Source: Nitrospira sp.
GTDB taxonomy: Bacteria; Nitrospirota; Nitrospiria; Nitrospirales; Nitrospiraceae
NCBI GenBank assembly: GCA_016873515.1
Contig: VGXB01000007.1
Coordinates: 25,001 to 64,814 of the forward strand
Length of the DNA: 39,814 nt
Direction of reading: 5' to 3'
The notes beneath the pieces are model-generated. The model had not been told where the DNA came from and did not search any database. It worked only from the letters and a program-made list of their open reading frames with translations. Every line of letters begins with the position of its first letter. The stretch's first letter is position 1. A program made the translations under genes and the position numbers. This document shows, piece after piece, positions 24,294 through 32,332 of this stretch.

Positions 24294-26207
24294 ATGGGCC
24301 GCGTAATCGGTAAGCGCCTGTTCTCAATCATGGCGCTGTGCGCGATGGTTGGCCTCCTTCTGCTTCCGATCGTTGTGGCGTTGCCGTCGCTGGCTCTTGG
24401 CGAAGAAGCAACAGCCGGCGGTGCAAAGAAAGAAGGGGCTACGGTTGAGAAGGGGCGCGACGTCTACTACAAGACGGAAGGTGTTGTGGTGGGTGCTCCT
24501 GCTCCGAAGACGACGGATGGTCCCAAGGATTATCCGCGGTATAACTTTGAAAGCCGTGTCTTGCTCTGGTTTGCCAACCAGCAGCATCTTTATTACGGCA
24601 GCTTCGTGTTGGCCGTGCCGATCTTCTGCATGATCATTGAGTTCATGGGGGTCGTGACTAAAGACAAGGCTCTTGCAAAGCGGTATGATCAGCTGGCGTA
24701 CGATTTTATCAAGATCAGTTTGACAGCCTACTCCCTGACGGCCGTGTTGGGCGGCATTTTGATCTTCACATTCCTGACGCTGTACCCAGCATTCTTTTCC
24801 TACCTGTCCAGCGTCTTCCGTCCGGTCATGCACATCTATGCGTTGATGTTCGTTGCGGAAAGCGGAACCCTCTACATTTACTATTATGGTTGGGACAAGA
24901 TGAAGGAAGGGTTCTTGAAGTGGATTCACTTGAGCATGTCCGTCGTTTTGAACATCATCGGTACGTTGCTCATGTTCCTGGCCAATTCCTGGATTGGTTT
25001 CATGATGTCGCCGGCCGGGGTCGATGAGCAGGGGCGGTATCTCGGCAACATCTGGCACGTGATTCATACCGCATTGTGGAATCCGCTGAACCTCCATCGG
25101 ATTTTAGGCAACATGGCCTTCGGTGGCGGTGTCGTGGCGGCCTATGCCGCGTACAAATTCCTGGCGGCGAAGACGGACGAGGATCGTGCGCACTATGACT
25201 GGATGGGCTATATCGCCATGGCGCTTGGTGTAGCATTCCTGATCCCACTGCCGTTTGCCGGGTATTGGCTGATGCGCGAGGTCTATGCCTATCGCCAGCA
25301 AATGGGCATCACGCTCATGGGAGGGTTGCTTGCCTGGTTGTTTATCATTCAGGCGACCATGATCGGTATCCTGTTCTTGAGTACCAACTATTATCTCTGG
25401 CAGGCAATGGGCCGGATGCGAGGCGCTGAGAAATACCAGCGATACATCAAATATTTGGTCTTCTTGCTTGCGTGCGGGTACATGGTCTTCATTACGCCCC
25501 ACACAATGGTCATGACACCGGCAGAATTGAAGGCGATGGGAGGACAGCAACATCCCGTGCTTGGAAATTATGGAGTTATGTCTGCCAAAAATGGAGGCAT
25601 CAACGTCATTATTACCACCACGGTGCTGAGCTTCGTCTGGTACATGCGAGGCAATAAGGTTTCAACTGTGTCATGGGCAAAGTTCGGCAATATCTTTATG
25701 GGTGTATTCTTCACGTGCGCGTATTTCAATATCATCGGGCTCGCCGTCTATGGCTATTATATTCCGGCGAACGTGCGCGTCGGGTTGTCCGTTCCACAGG
25801 TGACGACCACGCTCTCTTGTCTCTTCTTTATGTTTGCGTTGAACAGCATGATGATGAAGGGGGCGAAGCAGATGGGGCCGATCGAGTGGGGCAAGATATC
25901 GGCTCGTTCGCAATATGCGCTGATCATGCTCGCAACAGCGTTTACCTGGATGATGGGATTGATGGGCTACATTCGCTCGTCAGTCCGTCTGTTCTGGCAT
26001 GTCAATGAAATCATGCGCGATAATTCGCCATGGGCTTATACGCATACCGTGGGATTCGCGGCCAATATGATATCGGCCAACGTCCTGTTTTTCTGGATCA
26101 GTATTTTATTTGTCTTCTGGCTCGGCAGTTTGACGGCCAAGAAGGCACCCGCTGAGGTAAAGGTGGCCGTGCCGGGGAGTGTCCCGCAACCCGTCGGAAG
26201 CCATTAA
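24294..26207 (+). CDS. Cytochrome bd-like oxidase subunit I, paralogue 2
   Basis: A 637-residue membrane protein, homologous over its whole length to paralogue 1 (18852-20729). A signal peptide or anchor, a Gly/Lys-rich extracytoplasmic segment of about 55 residues and some 14 spans are visible. Key residues: QQHLYYG (His 98), VMHIYALMFVAES (His 180, Glu 189), KWIHLS (His 212), ANSWIGFMMSPAG, WHVIH (His 255, 258), NLHR (His 268), ITPHT and GGQQHPVLGNYGVMS. His 180 is Pro in paralogue 1. The order Glu-Ser helix, ANSW motif and following His fits the CydA fold. It is expected to reduce oxygen, or another acceptor, using electrons from the cytochromes c encoded downstream. Start 24294 has a perfect AAGGAGG; the earlier frame from 24270 does not. 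Confidence 0.82.
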   Translation: MGRVIGKRLFSIMALCAMVGLLLLPIVVALPSLALGEEATAGGAKKEGATVEKGRDVYYKTEGVVVGAPAPKTTDGPKDYPRYNFESRVLLWFANQQHLYYGSFVLAVPIFCMIIEFMGVVTKDKALAKRYDQLAYDFIKISLTAYSLTAVLGGILIFTFLTLYPAFFSYLSSVFRPVMHIYALMFVAESGTLYIYYYGWDKMKEGFLKWIHLSMSVVLNIIGTLLMFLANSWIGFMMSPAGVDEQGRYLGNIWHVIHTALWNPLNLHRILGNMAFGGGVVAAYAAYKFLAAKTDEDRAHYDWMGYIAMALGVAFLIPLPFAGYWLMREVYAYRQQMGITLMGGLLAWLFIIQATMIGILFLSTNYYLWQAMGRMRGAEKYQRYIKYLVFLLACGYMVFITPHTMVMTPAELKAMGGQQHPVLGNYGVMSAKNGGINVIITTTVLSFVWYMRGNKVSTVSWAKFGNIFMGVFFTCAYFNIIGLAVYGYYIPANVRVGLSVPQVTTTLSCLFFMFALNSMMMKGAKQMGPIEWGKISARSQYALIMLATAFTWMMGLMGYIRSSVRLFWHVNEIMRDNSPWAYTHTVGFAANMISANVLFFWISILFVFWLGSLTAKKAPAEVKVAVPGSVPQPVGSH

Positions 26208-26291
26208 TCGACATTACGCGTTGAGCGATTGCATAGGGTGGGACAAGGGCATGGCCCGGTCCTCTCACCCCGTAGCTCAGGAGGTTGCACC

Positions 26292-27596
26292 TTGGGTAAT
26301 CTGATTTCTGAAGCCCTCTCGATGGCATGGATGGCGATAGTCATCCTGGTTGGCCTGCTCGTGTATTTCCAGATGTCGATTCACGATCCTGTGGCAAAAA
26401 AGCGAGCGGTGTTTAAGACGTTCATTGGAATCGTCGCAACGTTCCTCTTGTTCGTCGCAATCGCTAACTATAAGACGAATTTCTATGGGGAAAGTCGGCT
26501 GTTGCCGGTTTCTCTCGTCATGATCACGGCCACCACCTTTATCATGGCGCTCTATTTCACCAATCTGAGCGCCTTATTGAGGATCGGCGGCATGATGTTT
26601 TTCATTGCCGCGTTTCTCTCCGGATACGGCAACTGGCTGCCGCAGGTCGAAGGCGGATTTCCACCGGTCGAAGAGAAGAAGACCTGGGATTCCATGACGT
26701 CGCAACAGCTGGCTGACGAGGGCGAGAAGATCATTTTCGGAGGGGTTGGAAAAAATCAAGAGCAAGGAGCGATTGGCAAAGGCCAATGTCCGCTTTGCCA
26801 TGCATTCCATGCCGGTATGCTCGGTGAACGTGCCCCAAACTTGTTGGGTCTCCCGAACCGCAAGGAACGGCTAGAGGATCCCAAGTATTCCAAGGGTAAC
26901 CCTGCAAAACGTGACTACTCCGTCAAGGAAGCCTTTCCTGGTTCCGGCACTGCAGAGAACATTCAAGAATACATTGCAGAGTCACATTCCTGCCCGAGTT
27001 GCTATGTGGTGAGTGGATATGGTGTCAAGGGCACCAATGACAAGGAAAGTCCAATGCCGGCCATCCATAAACCACCGATCTCTTTGAGTCTGCCGGAGCT
27101 TGCAGCTGTCGATACATGGATATATCTCCGTGAAGGTGTTGAACCGCCGTCATTTGAAGAGATCGTTAAATCATATGAGAAGTTCATTCCGGAAGCCGAT
27201 CGTCCCAAGCAGCAAGAGGAAAAGGCTGGGCCACCCAGTGCATTGATGGCCGACGGTACGGAGCCGGTCGATCAGATTTTTGCCAAGGCGCAATGTGTAT
27301 CCTGTCATACGATCCCGGGTATCCCAGGAGCGATGGGTACGATCGGCCCGAAGCTTGAAGAGGGAACGACTGCCGCTCTGCGCATTAAGGACCCAACCTA
27401 CAAAGGTACGGCAAAATCGCCGGCAGAGTACATTATGGAGTCGATCGTTGAGCCGAGCGCCTATGTGGTGAAGCCGTTTCCGGATAACACCATGCCGAAG
27501 GTGTTCGGTCAGAAACTCAGCGCCGGGGCGCTGAAGAAGATCGTCGATTATCTCTCACAGGTGAAGGCTGGCGCGCCGCCACCAAAAATATCTTAA
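26292..27596 (+). CDS. Membrane-anchored diheme cytochrome c
   Basis: A 434-residue protein with three N-terminal spans (residues about 10-115) and two periplasmic cytochrome c domains with heme sites CPLCH (166-170) and CVSCH (335-339). Met residues in MPAIHK and TMPKVF are likely sixth ligands. In the first domain a CPSCY (234-238) replaces the usual NPSAY-type segment; the second domain has EPSAYVV there. The extra Cys pair is not a heme site, since it lacks His. The start is TTG 26292, chosen because AGGAGG lies seven bases upstream; the frame extending to 26229 has no site. It probably feeds electrons to the adjacent oxidase. Confidence 0.85.
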   Translation: MGNLISEALSMAWMAIVILVGLLVYFQMSIHDPVAKKRAVFKTFIGIVATFLLFVAIANYKTNFYGESRLLPVSLVMITATTFIMALYFTNLSALLRIGGMMFFIAAFLSGYGNWLPQVEGGFPPVEEKKTWDSMTSQQLADEGEKIIFGGVGKNQEQGAIGKGQCPLCHAFHAGMLGERAPNLLGLPNRKERLEDPKYSKGNPAKRDYSVKEAFPGSGTAENIQEYIAESHSCPSCYVVSGYGVKGTNDKESPMPAIHKPPISLSLPELAAVDTWIYLREGVEPPSFEEIVKSYEKFIPEADRPKQQEEKAGPPSALMADGTEPVDQIFAKAQCVSCHTIPGIPGAMGTIGPKLEEGTTAALRIKDPTYKGTAKSPAEYIMESIVEPSAYVVKPFPDNTMPKVFGQKLSAGALKKIVDYLSQVKAGAPPPKIS

Positions 27597-27647
27597 ATAG
27601 CCATTCTTTATGGCTGTCGAATTTTTGTGGAGAGTAAGGAGTTTGCG

Positions 27648-28685
27648 ATGAAAATATTAATGTCACTTGGGGCTCTCGTTGGAGCACTGGGGCTCCTCCT
27701 GCTGGGAGGAATGATCTTTGACGTCGTTCCTTCAAACACGGTGCGGTTAATTGAAGGCTATATGCCGATGCAAATGCTCTTCGAGGTGGGGTGTTATGTC
27801 CTCGGCTTCACAGGATTGAGTTATATGCTCAATGCTATGGGGCTGGGCATTCCGCGGTTTTGGCAAGGAATCGGTTTCTGGATCTTCTTGATGATGTATC
27901 TGAAGTACCGCGTGTATCCGCCGATCCCTTTCAGTGTACGTGCGATGTACGGGACAGTTGCATTGGTGACGGTCTTCATGTGGGTGTCGGCTAACGAAGA
28001 GGACTGGAAAAAGTTCAAGCAGCCTATTATGAATGTCCTTGACGCACAAACCGGGATGAACCGATTGTTGCGGTACATGTATCTGGTGCTCCTCCCCATC
28101 CTGATCGGGGGGTTCTCCTTCAATGCAATGATGCCCAAATCAGAAGAGCCGATCGAGCTTCGGACCGTTCATCCTGCCCCTCCGGCCAGTACAAAGGTTC
28201 ATGGCAAAACGTATGTATTGCAAACATCGCAAAGTCCCTATCGTGTCAACCCAGAAGGGAAGTACGATCAGGAGTATAGCAACGCCAATATCGTGGAGCA
28301 GGGCATGGGCCGGTTGATGAAACCCAACGCTAATCCTTGGGACGAGAAAAACCAAGGCTATTTGAAGTACGTAAGAGAGGGCGGAGAGATTTTCTTCCAG
28401 AATTGCCACTTCTGCCATGGGGACAATCTCAATGGACGGGGGTTGCATGCTTTCGCATTCAATCCGATTCCTGCGAACTTCACCGACCCAGGCACGATTG
28501 CGCAGCTCCAGGAAACGTTCATCTTCTGGCGCGTTGCGAAAGGTGGTATCGGATTGCCGAACGAAGGGTTCCCCTGGGCGTCTGTGATGCCGCCGTGGGA
28601 GCAGCATTTGACAGTCGATGAAATCTGGAAAGTGATTTTGTTTGAGTATTGGCACACGGGCTACTATCCCCGTACGTGGGACTAA
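27648..28685 (+). CDS. Membrane-anchored monoheme cytochrome c
   Basis: A 345-residue protein with about five N-terminal hydrophobic segments (to residue ~160) and a periplasmic cytochrome c domain with a CHFCH site (Cys 253, Cys 256, His 257) and a probable Met ligand in SVMPPWEQH. The domain is of the class I type found in NxrC-like and related cytochromes (GEIFFQNCHFCHGDNLNGRG). ATG 27648 is chosen: AAGGAG lies six bases upstream, and MKILMSLGAL starts the first span. It lies 51 bases after the diheme cytochrome gene. A role as a membrane relay or quinone-linked subunit is possible; no heme b ligand pair could be assigned. Confidence 0.82.
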   Translation: MKILMSLGALVGALGLLLLGGMIFDVVPSNTVRLIEGYMPMQMLFEVGCYVLGFTGLSYMLNAMGLGIPRFWQGIGFWIFLMMYLKYRVYPPIPFSVRAMYGTVALVTVFMWVSANEEDWKKFKQPIMNVLDAQTGMNRLLRYMYLVLLPILIGGFSFNAMMPKSEEPIELRTVHPAPPASTKVHGKTYVLQTSQSPYRVNPEGKYDQEYSNANIVEQGMGRLMKPNANPWDEKNQGYLKYVREGGEIFFQNCHFCHGDNLNGRGLHAFAFNPIPANFTDPGTIAQLQETFIFWRVAKGGIGLPNEGFPWASVMPPWEQHLTVDEIWKVILFEYWHTGYYPRTWD

Positions 28686-28734
28686 GCCGTACAAGGAATT
28701 TTCGCACACTTTGATGGATGAGATGAGGGTGAAT

Positions 28735-30510
28735 ATGATGAACAGCATATCTCCGAAGGCCGGTGTGGTTGTTGCCACTGCCTTCGCAGTCCTTCTCACG
28801 ACCAGCGGTTTTGCCTCCGTGGTATTTGCGCAAGGTGGTCTTCCCGAAGGTTTCAAAAAGGGAGATCTGGCACCAGAACCTTCCGCGGAAATGATCGAAG
28901 CCGGGAAGCGCGTCTACTTTACCAAGTGCGTTTGGTGCCACGGCGTCGATGGGGCAGGAGATGGACCGGGTGCCGATCGATTGTGGCCACGGCCTCGGAA
29001 CTTCAACCAAGGTACCTTCAAGATCCGGCACACAGCCAGCGGAGAGCTTCCTCTCTTCGACGCAAAGAAGCCTGTAGCCGGACAAAATGATCTTTTTGAG
29101 ACTGTCACGCATGGGTTGCCTGGATCGGCCATGCCGCCATGGGAAGGTATTCTATCAGAAGAGCAACGGCTCCAAGTCCTGTCCTTCGTGACGACCCAAC
29201 TCGTGAAGGACCGCAAATTCACCGACAAACAATCAGAAACTCAGACTATCTTAAACTTGGCGGAGTTGAAGCCGAAGCCGGCAACCGAAGAAAGCAGGAA
29301 GCGGGGCTCCGAGTTGATCGTTGAAAAGAAATGCGTGGAATGCCATGGCATGGAAGGCCGGGGCGATGGGAACGCCTTTAATCTGAAGGATGACTGGGGG
29401 TTTTCGATTCAGCCGGCCAACTGGCATAAGTGTTGGAATTTTAGAGGAAGCAGGCAGGATCCCTACAACGTCAGCAACATTTTCCGGACCTTCTCCACCG
29501 GCGTCAATGGCACACCGATGCCGTCGTTTGCGGACAATACGTCTGTGGACGAACGATGGGACATTGCGAATTTCGTGAACTCCCTGTGCGAACGAAATGC
29601 TCTGGGACAGCCGCTCCCAATCGATCCACTGACAGACAAGCCGAAAATCAACTTCGTGATTCCATCCGATATGGTCGAGGGTGAAATTCCGTCTGATATA
29701 GATGCCGAGGTCTGGCAGAAGGCGCCACGTCGTTACGTGGCCATGGGTGGACAAATTACGCATAAGCCGAGAAATTTCGTCAATCGCATCGATGATATTT
29801 GGGTCCGATCCCTCTACAACGACAAGTCCATTGTCTATTTGTTGGAGTGGGATGACCGGACGAAGAGTGTTGCTGAAGGGAAGCTTCCTTGGGGGCCGAC
29901 TCAAGTCAACATTGATATCAAGGAACAAGAACCGAAAACCGGGGAAGAAGGATCGATTGCGGCGAGCCAGAACAATTACGCTGTGTATAACGACGCAATT
30001 GCGATTGAAACACCAGTAAAGTGGAAAGAGCTGCCTGCCCCGATCAAACCGCGGTACTTGTTCGGCACTAATGAGCAGTTCCCGGTCGATATTGTGAAAT
30101 GGGAAGCTGATGGCTCCCTCCGCGCCTTTAAAGGCACCGGTTGGGACAAGGACTTTGAGCAGCGAGACAACTACGAAGAGACGCTCAAAGTTCTGAAGGG
30201 CGAGTGGAAGAACGGCCGGTGGTACGTCATGATCGAGCGTCCGCTGGGGAACAAGAAGGATCAGGACTACGATGAAGATACCTTCTTTGAGGTCGGCCAA
30301 TATATCCCAACCGTCTTTTTTGCGTGGGATGGACACAACGGGGATGCAGGTCGCAAGATGGCCGTATCCGCGTTCTATTACACGTTCATGAATCCCCCGG
30401 TTCCACAAGAAACGTACATCTATCCAGTAGTTATCGCCTTTGGTGTGGTCCTGTTGGAAGGATGGGTCCTCACACGCCGCGCGAACAGGAAGAAGGGCAA
30501 GACCCTCTAG
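28735..30510 (+). CDS. NxrC-like periplasmic cytochrome: two heme c domains fused to an ethylbenzene-dehydrogenase-type heme b domain
   Basis: A protein of about 591 residues with a signal peptide (residues ~10-32), heme c sites CVWCH (65-69) and CVECH (200-204), then a region from ~320 to ~570 resembling the heme b-binding gamma subunit of DMSO-reductase-family enzymes (ethylbenzene dehydrogenase, NxrC): SDIDAEVWQKAPRRYVAMGG, WVRSLYNDKSIVYLLEWDD, KNGRWYVMIERPL and FFAWDGHNGDAG. A C-terminal span (YPVVIAFGVVLLEGWVL) with a basic tail anchors it. NxrC normally passes electrons from nitrite oxidation to the respiratory chain. No nxrA/nxrB is in this window, so this may be an orphan subunit shared with NXR encoded elsewhere. 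GAGGG precedes ATG 28735 and 28738; either can be the start. Confidence 0.82.
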   Translation: MMNSISPKAGVVVATAFAVLLTTSGFASVVFAQGGLPEGFKKGDLAPEPSAEMIEAGKRVYFTKCVWCHGVDGAGDGPGADRLWPRPRNFNQGTFKIRHTASGELPLFDAKKPVAGQNDLFETVTHGLPGSAMPPWEGILSEEQRLQVLSFVTTQLVKDRKFTDKQSETQTILNLAELKPKPATEESRKRGSELIVEKKCVECHGMEGRGDGNAFNLKDDWGFSIQPANWHKCWNFRGSRQDPYNVSNIFRTFSTGVNGTPMPSFADNTSVDERWDIANFVNSLCERNALGQPLPIDPLTDKPKINFVIPSDMVEGEIPSDIDAEVWQKAPRRYVAMGGQITHKPRNFVNRIDDIWVRSLYNDKSIVYLLEWDDRTKSVAEGKLPWGPTQVNIDIKEQEPKTGEEGSIAASQNNYAVYNDAIAIETPVKWKELPAPIKPRYLFGTNEQFPVDIVKWEADGSLRAFKGTGWDKDFEQRDNYEETLKVLKGEWKNGRWYVMIERPLGNKKDQDYDEDTFFEVGQYIPTVFFAWDGHNGDAGRKMAVSAFYYTFMNPPVPQETYIYPVVIAFGVVLLEGWVLTRRANRKKGKTL

Positions 30511-30544
30511 CGTTCGTCAGGCCTGCTGATGGAAAGAATCGAGT

Positions 30545-30578
30545 GAGGGGGTGGGGATGACCCACCCCCTCTTTTTTT
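30545..30578 (+). terminator. Strong rho-independent terminator closing the respiratory island
   Basis: GAGGGGGTGGG (30545-30555) pairs perfectly with CCCACCCCCTC (30561-30571) over a 5-base loop and is followed by seven T. It ends the oxidase/cytochrome transcript. Confidence 0.95.
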
Positions 30579-30603
30579 GGTCAGCCTAACCCATGATGAA
30601 GCC

Positions 30604-31227
30604 ATGATCAGCGATGTGACAGGAATTTTACTCGCCGGTGGTAAGAGTCGCAGAATGGGAGAGGACAAACGGTTCCTGCTGGTAGGAGGACAACCACTCT
30701 ATGCGCGAAGCCTGGCCATACTTCGGTCGATATTTCAGGAGGTACGCATCGTCATCGCGCAGGACAGCCCGGCACTGTCGGCAGATGTTCCGGTGTCGCG
30801 CGATCATGTCCCCAATTGTGGAACATTGGGAGGAATTTACACTGCCCTCAAAGAATCGGAGACTGCGCATATCTTTGTGGTTGCCTGTGATATGCCGTAT
30901 CTGAATTCCGATGTGATTTGTTATCTAGTTTCTCTGAAAAACCAAGCCGATGCGGTCATTGTCCGTCTCAGTCAGGGTGTGCAGCCGACTCATGCGGTAT
31001 ATAGCCGGCAATACTTGCCGGTTTTTGAGGAGATGATCCAATCTGGCAGATTAAAGGTTCAGGATTGTCTCAGCCACTCTTCGATCAAGGTGAGATTGGT
31101 TGAGTTTGAGGAACTGCGCGAGATCGATCCGAATGGGCATTCGTTTCTCAATGTGAATACACCCGCTGATCTGGAAATCGTCCGGTCGTTGCACGACCAG
31201 CTGACGAAGTCTCATCCTTCCGGCTAG
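30604..31227 (+). CDS. mobA: Molybdenum cofactor guanylyltransferase MobA
   Basis: Cytoplasmic enzyme attaching GMP to molybdopterin to make the bis-MGD cofactor of DMSO-reductase-family enzymes such as nitrite oxidoreductase. 207 residues. The nucleotide-binding opening ILLAGGKSRRMGEDKRFL, the CDMPYL motif and QPTHAVYS match MobA/MobA-like nucleotidyltransferases. The start at 30604 is chosen because the frame from 30577 lies in the terminator T run. The Shine-Dalgarno is weak. Its position just after the NxrC-like gene fits a supply of cofactor to NXR. A MocA-like role is less likely. Confidence 0.85.
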   Translation: MISDVTGILLAGGKSRRMGEDKRFLLVGGQPLYARSLAILRSIFQEVRIVIAQDSPALSADVPVSRDHVPNCGTLGGIYTALKESETAHIFVVACDMPYLNSDVICYLVSLKNQADAVIVRLSQGVQPTHAVYSRQYLPVFEEMIQSGRLKVQDCLSHSSIKVRLVEFEELREIDPNGHSFLNVNTPADLEIVRSLHDQLTKSHPSG

Positions 31228-31230
31228 CGT

Positions 31231-32295
31231 ATGGCGCCATCTATTCTTGTCATCCATCCGGGGGCGTTAGGGGACGTCCTCCTCGCAGTTCCAGCTCTTC
31301 GGTGGCTCAAGAAGCAGTTTCCGGATCATCGTCTCCTGCTCATTTCGAATGAGCCGGTGGGGCAACTCTTGCTCGAATGCCGGCTGATACAGGCGTCGGT
31401 ACCTCTGCAAGGAGCCATCTGTGCCAGCTTATGGTCTAGCTCAATCCCTGATTCAGCCGAGCTGAGGGACTGGCTCAAACCGTGCGATCTTGCGGTGGCA
31501 TGGTTGAAGGATGAAGATCGGGGCCTCGCGGCGACCTTGGAACATTTCGGCGTGGGTGAGATTCGGATTCAGTCACCGTTTAGCCCGCAATTGGGATCCC
31601 GGCATCAAAGCGATCGATTTCTGGAATCACTCGGCACTGCAGCGGTTGAACGGTCTGCGGATGAGCCACTTCAACTCTCCACTTCCGTAGTAGCACAAGG
31701 CCGGGCGTGTCTCCTTCACATGGGACTCTCACCTGATCGTCCGTTCGTGATGATCCATCCAGGGAGTGGAAGCCGCCACAAGTGTACACATCCCGAGGTA
31801 CTTGCCAGCGTCATGGTGGCACTCAATCAAGAAGGCCTAGGGGCTCTTGTCCTTGAGGGTCCGGCTGATGAGGCCGTAATGGTACAGTTACGGCAGCGAT
31901 TGCCGATGGCTCCGACCGTCTTGCGAGGGCATGATCTGCCCATCGTTGCTGGTGTCATGGCTCAGGCGCGTGTGTATATCGGCCATGATTCCGGCATGAC
32001 TCACCTGGCGGCGCTCCTGGGTGTGCCGACGCTCGCGCTGTTCGGTCCAACGGATTCGAATCAGTGGGCCCCGCGCGGCGCTCACACAGTAGTCTTACGA
32101 GGAACTCCCTGCGGGTGTCATTCATGGGAAGAGGTCTGCCATTGTGAAAACAAACCCTGCCTTGCCATGTCTGGTGGGGATATTCTCGAAGCGGTCCGGT
32201 CCATCATCGGCAATGGCGTGAAGAGCACAACCCCTCGAAATCACTCAGATTATGCCTTGTTTCAGCAATCCCCGTGTGCTACAGTCACCAGTTAA
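31231..32295 (+). CDS. Glycosyltransferase family 9 (heptosyltransferase-like)
   Basis: A 354-residue GT-B enzyme of the ADP-heptose:LPS heptosyltransferase family, acting in the cytoplasm on lipopolysaccharide core. ILVIHPGALGDVLLAVPALRWLK is the N-terminal signature; IHPGSGSRHKCTHPE, YIGHDSGMTHLAALLG and LFGPTDSNQWAPRG mark the donor-binding half. The exact acceptor cannot be read. A Cys-rich stretch near residue 290-310 (CGCHSWEEVCHCENKPC) is seen in GT9 proteins. It begins three bases after the mobA stop, so the two genes are co-transcribed without obvious functional link. Confidence 0.85.
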   Translation: MAPSILVIHPGALGDVLLAVPALRWLKKQFPDHRLLLISNEPVGQLLLECRLIQASVPLQGAICASLWSSSIPDSAELRDWLKPCDLAVAWLKDEDRGLAATLEHFGVGEIRIQSPFSPQLGSRHQSDRFLESLGTAAVERSADEPLQLSTSVVAQGRACLLHMGLSPDRPFVMIHPGSGSRHKCTHPEVLASVMVALNQEGLGALVLEGPADEAVMVQLRQRLPMAPTVLRGHDLPIVAGVMAQARVYIGHDSGMTHLAALLGVPTLALFGPTDSNQWAPRGAHTVVLRGTPCGCHSWEEVCHCENKPCLAMSGGDILEAVRSIIGNGVKSTTPRNHSDYALFQQSPCATVTS

Positions 32296-32332
32296 ATTTT
32301 TCTTTCAATGCTAAGCACTTAGGAGATCGGTT

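Noticed and set aside
18852-26207. Heme-copper cytochrome c oxidase subunit I
   Set aside because: Helix motifs follow the CydA order (Glu-Ser helix, ANSW-type motif) and the canonical heme-copper His pattern was not found.
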